A stretch of 14,709 nt of DNA. Origin: Nephromyces sp. MM_2019. Its lineage: Eukaryota > Apicomplexa > Aconoidasida > Nephromycida. The notes under the pieces are model-generated. The model saw only the letters and a list, made by a program, of their open reading frames with translations, was not told where the DNA came from and searched no databases. The stretch lies in NCBI GenBank assembly GCA_015657535.1, contig JADHZB010000887.1:7452-22160 (forward strand). Direction: 5' to 3'. Positions 8,392-14,709 of this stretch are shown piece by piece. The translations under genes and the position numbers were made by a program. The stretch's first letter is position 1. Each line of letters opens with the position of its first letter.

Positions 8392-11006
8392 GTGTGTATA
8401 TTTATTTACATACGTATTCATATATATATACATATATATATATATATTTATTCATTTATTTATATACGTGTGTGTATGAATGTTTGAGGGTGTGTATAGA
8501 TATATATTGATTTATGGTTATCTTTAAGCCTTAATAAATGTGTGGTTGATATGTGTATTGTATACAATAGTAAAATAAATCATTTTAAGATATGATGTGT
8601 TTGTATGGCTTGTCCCTATATATGTATATGGGTAGCCATATGTACCTATATAGATATATATTTGCTTTGAGTTAGTTGCGTGTAATCGTTTTTTTAGTTA
8701 GATATCAATCTCAATCATTGATAAAGTGTAAATGACCAAATTATAATTCAAACACACACCATACTATAACTTGATGATTATATGGAGTTTTAGATACATA
8801 CATGTATATGTTAGATGAAGCAAATGCATACACACACATTAATTCCGAACAATCATTTTTGCTCTATATCTAGCTGTGTGTAAACAATATATTTGAATTT
8901 AAAATCAATGTCTATGTAATTAATTTGAATTGTTTATACAACATATGCACCATATCTCAAACATAAAATACACATACAATTGCATCTTTTTCTAAATCAT
9001 ATATTTACACACATTTTCATATATTCATTTATCATACATCTCATACTTCATTATACTCATATGTCTTATCTACTTTCACACACTATATACATATACACAA
9101 CATACAAAAAGATGTAACCACACTATATAACATAAGGCTACACATATAATAATTTTGATATAATTAAATATATCTACACACTATACAATTTGGTGGCTCA
9201 CCCTTGTACATTTAGACAGATATACCCCATTCTAATATACACACACAAACACACACATACTATATTGTTAGCAATTAACACAATTCGCTTATCATCAGTA
9301 CATATATTATTACACATTATTTGTGTGTGTATGCATGAAATAAAGTAATTGGTGTGTGTATATGTGTGCATGAAATAAAGTAGTTAGTGTAAGTGTGTGC
9401 ATATTTAATATGAACTAATAATAAATGTGAAAATAATGAATGTATACTTTTGTTTAACATTTAATTAAAGTATGTGTAAGCAATCAATTTATATGTTTTT
9501 GAACCCTAGATTGCTTATCTGTGTGTAAATAATGGGCACATGCTCTATACACAATATACACACATCTAAACAATAAATCAATACATACATCTATATATAA
9601 TAAACAAGCATACACATATACATATATAATAGATATACATATATACAAACCCACATCCTCATGTCCGCAATAAATCTATACATACCCACACTCTTACAAT
9701 TGATTAACACACCCACACTCTCACAATAAATCAAAACACACACACACAAAATCTAAACACACCCATACATAAAACCTGAACCACACATACACACAAAATC
9801 TAAACCCCACACACACGCACACACATTCATAAAACCTAAACACACACATACACACACACATTCTAAATATACACGCACACACACACATACATAGACACAA
9901 AATATATACATATCCCATAATAAACATATGTGTGTGTAATAATGAAACAACGATATTTGTAGTAAATGAGGCAAGTGATGTATTAATAAGGAAATTAAAT
10001 AATGAGCAACAAAATAAACCATCACCCACAACCTATCTTACACACCAAACCGATATAAAACAATTTAATACAGCCTCCTCAATCAATTTTCATTCCCTGA
10101 CAAAATACACACAAAATTCCATATTTCCAAACAATTCTGACACACCTAAATTTACACACTATAAACAGCCTTATTTATCAGAACTAGACCCTTCAGATGA
10201 TATTACTTCTAAATTTTTATATTTAAAATCACACACAGAATTAACTCGAATTATTACAACCATTTTATCTAGACAATATCTTATCCTTGAACAAATTGAA
10301 CCTTATTTGGTAATTCTGCATACACACACACATATATCATGTATACACACACACACATATTATATATACACACACACACATATTATATATATACACACAC
10401 ACATATTATATATACACACACACACACATTATATATACACACACACATATTATATATACACACACATTATATATACACACATATTATATATACACACACA
10501 CACATATTATATATACACACACACACATATTATATATATACACACACACATATTATATATACACACATACATATTATATATACACACATACATATTATAT
10601 ATACACACATACATATTATATATACACACACACATATTATATATACACACATATTATATATACACACACATTATATATATATATACATACTATATACACA
10701 CACACTCACATTATATATGTATTTATATATATATATATATAGATATATAACATACACTCATATATATTTTTTATACACACTCCTAAATAATTATAAAAAC
10801 CTTCACAATTCCACTTTATATATAAATAGTTGCACACATTTCACTAAGTATGTTATTTACAATTTTTTTCATACACACACACACACTAAAATGATAAATG
10901 TGTGTAATTACACATTTTCAGGCCAATCCATATTTATTTTTGTATGGCTTACCTTATCAAATTGACAGGCCAACCAAACAATTTATAATTAAATGGTATA
11001 ACTTGA

Positions 11007-11042
<36 letters not shown>

Positions 11043-13350
11043 TCAAGTGTAGTATGTGTGTGTGGTGTGTGTGTATATGTGTATAGTATGTGTGCGTGTG
11101 TGTGTGCATATGTGTATAGTATGTGTGCGTGTGTGTGTCTGTAGTGTGTGTGGATATATGTGTAGTGTGTACGTGTGTGGATATATGTGTAGTGTGTACG
11201 TGTGTGTGAATATGTGTAGTATGTGTGGTGTGTGTGCATGTGTGTGTATATGTGTGTGGTGTGTGTGTGTGTGTGTATCTGTACATACAGTGTGTAGATA
11301 TGTGCATTTACCTATATATGTATATGTATATATATGCAAAGGTACATATTTTTGTGTGCCTATGTGTACATATGTATGTAAATTTATGCATTATATATAA
11401 ATATAAATATGTAATATGTGTGTATATAAACATATATATCTAAATTTACATTATACATAATACTTTTGTGTGTGTAAGTTATTATAATTTGAATAAAGGA
11501 TTTTTGACTGAATTTATTAAAACTAAAAAGGGAAAAATCAATTTGAATATAAACAACCGAAAACTTAATTCAATTGGTATATGTTTCATAAATGTGTGTG
11601 TGTATATATAATAAGTGTGTGTGTATATTTATAATGTATTTGCATGTATATTTATGGTGCATGTGTATTTATAATGTGTATACGAGTGTATATATGGTGT
11701 ATGTGTGCGTGTGTGCATTTACAGTAAGTTTGTGTTTTCCTACTTGCATCGTATGAGCCTCTGAAATTGTAGTGTGTGTATGTGTGTGCTTGTTTTTTAC
11801 ACCAAGAGTTATTATTAAATTAATTTTTACTTGTTTGTGTAAATCATTTTTTATTTACACATTTCAATATATTAGTATTTTTTTGTGTGTGAATGACTAC
11901 CTTTATTTCTTTAACTACCTAATGCATTATACACACACATATATATATAGATTTTTGTAATACATAATTTACACACACATACATACATATATACACACAT
12001 ACATATATACACACATACATATATACACACATACATATATACACACATACATATATACACACATACATATATACACACATNNNNNNNNNNNNNNNNNNNN
12101 NNNNNNNNNNNNNNNNNNNNNNNNNNNNNNNNNNNNNNNNNNNNNNNNNNNNNNNNNNNNNNNNNNNNNNNNNNNNNNNNNNNNNNNNNNNNNNNNNNNN
12201 NNNNNNNNNCATATATACACACATACATATATACACACATACATATATACACACATACATATATACACACATACATATATACACACATACATATATACAC
12301 ACATATATATATATATATATATTCAGCTAAATATTTGAACGTACGCCTTTCTAACTTACAGAGACAGGTATAACTTTACACACATATTTGGATTATAAAT
12401 GTGTATACTATGTATTTATCGTATGATTTAGAAATATGTGTAGATATTCATATGTGTATGTACTTTTATATATATGAATACTTAGATCTATGCTTGTATG
12501 CTTATTTATATGTGTGTATATATGTTTATGTGTATAGGTACTAAATAATGAATGAAATCTTATACATAATTTATTAATGTGTGTATATACTTCAAACCTT
12601 TCATACACTCAAATAACATTTTTCAACAATAAAATACTCAAATAAAATTCATCCAAATTTACACACAAATATTCTTTCCTTTTATAAAATGACTAAAGAC
12701 ACACACACAATCAAACTGAATATATACATAACTTTTATATATATATCTATACATCTATTATAAAGCTACACACTTACCTACACACACAAACACACACACA
12801 TAATCCTCCTTGTACACAAACACACACATATACATAAAGACACACACTTACAATCACATCAACACACACACCATCATTGATACCTACCAATACACAATCC
12901 CGACCACACACACATACCTACACACTTAAGCATATAGACATATATATACACTCTTAACCACATATACACAATCACTTATTGAATTACTTTTACACACACC
13001 TGATCACACACACATATGCATACTGACAACCAACTACATACACACACCTATATACACACACCTGCATACACTCACCTACATGCACACACCTATATACATA
13101 CACCTACATACACACACCTACTTATATACACACCAAAACACAATCATATACATACAGCAAATTATATACACACACATAACCATTTAATATTATGTGTGTA
13201 GGTGGAAAATATAAAAAGAGTTTATAATTGGTTTACAAATGCAACTATAAATGAACAGCTAAGTATTTTTAATAGTGAGGAGCCTACACATATTACACAC
13301 ACAATGGCAAGTGTGTATTATTGGCTTGAATTAGGGCCTAATCTTACAAA
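8280..13350 (+). CDS. FIBP-like protein (acidic FGF intracellular binding protein family), six exons, 3' end missing
   Basis: Spliced model: 8280-8391, 9963-10309, 10922-10995, 11479-11576, 12327-12367, 13202-13350. All introns are GT-AG and the phases run 1, 0, 2, 1, 0, 2 without conflict, giving 273 codons plus two bases. Residues 27-41 (TIFLIWLGGAT then VNEA) match the N-terminal FIBP pattern W-L-x-G-[YA]-[ST]-V-x-[DE]-A. Residues about 156-224, including IIKCYYNLNKGFLTEFIK, KLNSIAKYLNV and LQRQVENIKRVYNWF, match FIBP's LIERYYAFDEAFVREVL and CRRQFDNFKRVFK core. Exon 2 adds a hydrophilic N/S/T-rich insert. The start ATG has an in-frame TAA two codons upstream. TAA follows the last codon only if the GTAAAT donor at 13351 is unused. 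Human FIBP has about 360 residues, so the C-terminal third should lie further right. FIBP binds acidic FGF in mammalian cells; the role here is unknown. The homology was judged from memory of the family. Confidence 0.75.
8392..9962 (+). other. FIBP-like intron 1, repeat-rich
   Basis: A 1,571-bp intron that is TG-rich to about 8730 and CA-rich after about 8740. It holds a 35-bp direct repeat around GCATGAAATAAAGTA (9333 and 9368), and an imperfect 47-60-bp repeat set around ACAAAATCTAAAC and CATAAAACCT between about 9736 and 9845. The acceptor is ATATTTGTAG (ends 9962). The segment 8698-8725 could be read as a small cassette exon (acceptor TTTTTTTAG, donor AAA|GTGTAA), but the direct junction restores the FIBP-like motif better. 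Confidence 0.6.
9963..10309 (+). CDS. FIBP-like gene, exon 2
   Basis: Encodes residues 38-153 in phase 1-0. It begins VNEASDVLIRKLNNEQ, in line with the FIBP family's V-x-D-A segment. A long hydrophilic stretch with several NN, SS and PT pairs follows, then LTRIITTILSRQYLILEQ leading into the conserved core. The donor is TTTG|GTAATT at 10310. Beyond it the frame stays open only because CA/TA repeats lack stops. Confidence 0.78.
10310..10921 (+). other. FIBP-like intron 2
   Basis: A 612-bp intron, mostly the alternating CA/TA array. The acceptor is ACACATTTTCAG, ending at 10921. Confidence 0.7.
10320..10745. repeat. Alternating (CA)n-(TA)n tandem array
   Basis: About 20 irregular copies of a unit built from ACACACA and TATTATATA, roughly 16-28 bp each. 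The sequence is almost entirely alternating purine-pyrimidine, so it could adopt Z-DNA (CA part) and cruciforms (TA part). It keeps several frames open, giving false HTHIIYI proteins. Confidence 0.95.
10922..10995 (+). CDS. FIBP-like gene, exon 3
   Basis: Encodes ANPYLFLYGLPYQIDRPTKQ then FIIK and two bases of the next codon. It aligns with the family's L-x-x-x-P-x-x-x-x-x-x-L-I-E-R-Y-Y stretch. The donor is AAATG|GTATAA at 10996. The unspliced reading (W-Y-N-L-N) runs straight into an (AT)n palindrome. Confidence 0.75.
11001..11048. repeat. AT-centred near-perfect palindrome at the start of intron 3
   Basis: ACTTGAATA (11001-11009) and TATTCAAGT (11040-11048) are perfect reverse complements flanking an (AT)n core; only the CA/CA steps at the core edges break symmetry. 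It lies 5 bases after the exon 3 donor. The arms are non-repetitive. Confidence 0.9.
11049..11285. repeat. TG-rich compound microsatellite in intron 3
   Basis: About 240 bp of TGTGTG, TGTATA and TGTAGTGTG units on the plus strand, with a recurring ATATGTGTAGTGTGTACGTG block (two close copies between about 11153 and 11210). Frames across it on both strands are low-complexity artefacts. Confidence 0.95.
11286..11478 (+). other. Rest of FIBP-like intron 3
   Basis: AT-rich with TGTGTA and TATATA motifs, ending in TGTGTGTAAG, which serves as the acceptor at 11477-11478. The acceptor lacks a clear pyrimidine tract; phase and homology support the choice. Confidence 0.5.
11479..11576 (+). CDS. FIBP-like gene, exon 4
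   Basis: Enters in phase 2 (completing Cys178) and encodes YYNLNKGFLTEFIKTKKGKI then NLNINNRKLNSI. YY...F...F matches the family's YYAFDEAFVREVLGKKL segment. Donor ATTG|GTATAT at 11577, leaving phase 1. Confidence 0.75.
11971..12312. repeat. 16-bp tandem array (ACACACATACATATAT), interrupted by an N gap
   Basis: About seven copies before and six after the gap, nearly identical. Outside the gap the only irregularities are at the ends (an extra ATAC near 11980 and the terminal AT run). Confidence 0.96.
12081..12209. other. Assembly gap, 129 N
   Basis: An unresolved run inside the 16-bp array. Its length is 8 x 16 + 1, and the array resumes exactly in register on the far side (expected base C, found C). 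The true copy number is unknown. Confidence 0.99.
12327..12367 (+). CDS. FIBP-like gene, exon 5 (41 bp)
   Basis: A micro-exon that completes Ala211 and encodes KYLNVRLSNLQRQ, ending in phase 0. Acceptor TATTCAG, donor GACAG|GTATAA at 12368. This peptide with the first residues of exon 6 makes the family's basic C-R-R-Q-F-D-N-x-K-R-x-x motif (here LQRQVENIKRVY). Confidence 0.8.
12368..13201 (+). other. FIBP-like intron 5
   Basis: TG-rich to about 12540, then CA-rich from about 12660 to 13180 with recurring ACACACCTACATACA units (clearest 13030-13135). The acceptor is TATGTGTGTAG, ending at 13201. No other exon seen; the forward and reverse frames across it are repeat artefacts. Confidence 0.6.
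13202..13350 (+). CDS. FIBP-like gene, exon 6
   Basis: Encodes VENIKRVYNWFTNATINEQL, then a stretch ending ITHTMASVYYWLELGPNLT plus two bases. It continues the FIBP core (…FDNFKRVFK) and reaches the point equivalent to the family's A-x-x-x-F-F segment. The donor ACAAA|GTAAAT at 13351 overlaps a TAA stop, so the exon could instead be terminal and give a 274-residue product. Confidence 0.78.
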
Positions 13351-14084
13351 GTAAATGTGTGTATTAATAAATACAAGAAATGTGTAATTTATATTACATT
13401 TAAAGCACTAAAAACTTTATTATATATATATATATATATACACTTTTCTAACCAATATATCTGATCTAATCTTCTTACACGTACATTATACAACACACAC
13501 ACTACACAACAATCATTATATAGCACACACACATGTGCATATATATACACACACTAAATAACATACATTATATGGCATAAAAACATACACTTTTTCATGC
13601 ATACACGCACACTAAATATTCACACATCACACATACACATCAACCACACCCATGTTACCCACACACACATAATTTAGCATACACACACATACACACCCAT
13701 CCAAACATATACACACACACACTTGCCATCTTCATAATGTAGCAGGGATGTGTGTAAAGTAATTAAGGGGTTAGGTGTAGTAAGAAGATGATATAAGTTA
13801 GATTTAAAAACATTTGTTTAGATTTTATTTATAAATGTGTGTGTATATATCTGTGTGTGTATATATATGTGTGTATGTGTGTGTGTGTGTATGTGTGCGT
13901 AAAATCTTTGTGGGGATGTTGGCTAATCTGTGTATGTCATGTGTGCATGTGATGAGTTTGTGTGATGTATGTCTTATGTGCTTGTGTGTGTGTAATGTGT
14001 GTGTATGCTTGTGTGCACGTTTGTATGTGTGTGTGTGTATATAACATATATATATATATATATATATATGTTATATACACACAG
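13351..14084 (+). other. Probable FIBP-like intron 6
   Basis: It contains (AT)n at about 13420-13440, a CA-rich tract at about 13480-13725 and a TG-rich tract at about 13835-14040. No phase-compatible exon was found here by eye. Confidence 0.45.
14032..14083. repeat. 52-bp perfect palindrome
   Basis: The left arm TGTGTGTATATAAC (14032-14045) and right arm GTTATATACACACA (14070-14083) are exact reverse complements around (AT)12. The right end runs into CACACAG, the acceptor-like site before 14085. Confidence 0.95.
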
Positions 14085-14120
14085 GAGGTACTTTTGTTTT
14101 TGTTGGATTACTTACTACCA
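14085..14120 (+). CDS. Candidate FIBP-like exon 7
   Basis: The acceptor TACACACAG (ends 14084) and a consensus donor CCA|GTAAGT at 14121 bracket 36 bases. The frame set by exon 6 is open and reads (K)RYFCFCWITYY. The peptide does not obviously match the FIBP family at this point, so the splice sites are stronger than the homology. A missing exon in between, or a chance match, remains possible. Confidence 0.25.
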
Positions 14121-14566
14121 GTAAGTTTAATAATAATTTTCTTATTAAATATTAGTGTAGTAAATTATGTATAAGACCTATCAATATATGTGTTTATAAT
14201 TAATGTGTGTGTGAGAATGTGTGTATAAATAACTAGTATGTTTATATTATAATGTGTATAAATATGCTGAAAGGTTTTAAAAATACATACTATTTACTAA
14301 TGTCAGTAGCTCATTTTATATAGATAATATTAATTTCAAAATAGTGTGTATGGGCATATATATATATATATATATGAGCAAATATTTATGTGTATATATT
14401 CTTGAATATTTTTTTTTATAACTGTGTAAAAATAATAAAGTTTTACACACTATATTCAAGTATATATGTGTATTCAATTGAGGTTTATATATATACATAT
14501 ATATATGTGTGCGTAGATAAATCAGTCTAAATAAATATATGCAAATAAATATGTGTAACAATAAAT
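14121..14566. other. AT-rich sequence with TGTGTA motifs
   Basis: No convincing exon. It contains an (AT)n tract near 14358-14375. The reverse-strand open frame at 14316-14561 is low-complexity I/Y/L sequence. Confidence 0.5.
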
Positions 14567-14709
14567 GTGTATAAATTAATGTGTGTAAATTAATGTGTAT
14601 AAATTAATGTGTATAAATTAATGTGTGTAAATTAATGTGTATAAATTAATGTGTATAAATTAATGTGTATAAATTAATGTGTATAAATTAATGTGTATAA
14701 ATTAATGTG
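14567..14709. repeat. 14-bp minisatellite (GTGT(A/G)TAAATTAAT), about 10 copies, continues past the edge
   Basis: Head-to-tail copies of a 14-bp unit with the same GTGTGT/GTGTAT toggle as the 31-bp array at the left end. Cut by the window edge. Confidence 0.95.

Larger units (their letters stand above)
11577..12326 (+). other. FIBP-like intron 4
   Basis: About 750 bp including the gap. First part TG-rich (11597-11795). The middle contains an AT-rich frame reading VIIKLIFTCLCK, judged non-exonic. The last part is the 16-bp array. The acceptor is an (AT)n tract then TTCAG, ending at 12326. Confidence 0.6.

Noticed and set aside
8698..8725. Possible 28-bp cassette exon in intron 1
   Set aside because: It has acceptor- and donor-like ends, but including it leaves phase 2 and breaks the frame into exon 2; the direct 8391/9963 junction fits the family motif.
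8814..8875. Coding-like stretch DEANAYTHINSEQSFLLY in intron 1
   Set aside because: The frame ends in TAG with no GT donor available before it, and it does not resemble the FIBP family.
9736..9845. AAACCTAAAC / AAATCTAAAC motifs that look like telomere repeats
   Set aside because: They occur a few times at irregular 47-60-bp spacing inside an intron, not as a short tandem array.
10310..10965. Extension of the exon 2 frame through 10310-10750 as a long HTHIIYI protein
   Set aside because: The coding-like composition ends exactly at the GTAATT donor, and the rest is a CA/TA array. Splicing to 10922 restores FIBP-like sequence in phase.
11714..11751. Possible exon after TTTACAG with peptide KFVFSYLHRM
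   Set aside because: Its good frame does not match the phase leaving exon 4, and exon 5 at 12327 gives both phase and homology.
12408..12608. 66-residue reverse-strand frame
   Set aside because: Mostly Y/T/H/I from CA/TG repeat complement, within an intron of the FIBP-like gene, and no recognisable domain.

Overview
The window is eukaryotic nuclear DNA, very AT-rich and packed with TG/CA and (AT)n simple repeats. It reads as eukaryotic because one gene is split by GT-AG introns, both recognisable proteins belong to eukaryote-type families, and there are no operon-like gene blocks or ribosome-binding-site patterns. The organism cannot be named from this sequence. A single-celled eukaryote (perhaps an alveolate or other parasite) is a guess resting on base composition and on a single-exon transporter gene beside a many-exon gene.

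Layout, left to right. 1-494 is a 31-bp minisatellite of 16 copies. 543-882 may be the last two exons of a plus-strand gene that enters from the left. 883-2508 is AT-rich intergenic DNA holding a large TG/TGTA microsatellite and a 46-bp inverted repeat. 2509-4152 (minus) is one intact, intronless NRAMP/DMT1-type divalent metal transporter, the clearest gene here. 4153-6600 is unusual: it has almost no microsatellites and no long open frame. 6623-6891 is a likely plus-strand terminal exon that has no ATG. 6892-8279 is intergenic.

From 8280 to at least 13350 (plus) a spliced gene can be rebuilt by hand from six exons (8280-8391, 9963-10309, 10922-10995, 11479-11576, 12327-12367, 13202-13350). 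All junctions are GT-AG and all phases agree. The 273-residue product resembles FIBP, the acidic-FGF intracellular binding protein family, over its N-terminal and central parts. It is incomplete: the C-terminal part must lie in later exons, perhaps starting at 14085, and continue past the right edge. Its introns are mostly TG/CA/AT repeat arrays. One of them holds a 129-base run of N inside a 16-bp tandem array.

The two recognised genes are divergent, and nothing links them functionally. NRAMP moves Fe2+/Mn2+ across a membrane with protons; the cellular role of FIBP-like proteins outside animals is not known to me. I see no mobile element coding sequence, tRNA, rRNA or CRISPR array. The main non-coding signals are minisatellites that share a TGTGTA/TGTATA core, several AT-centred palindromes with non-repetitive arms, and repeated switching between TG-rich and CA-rich strands.
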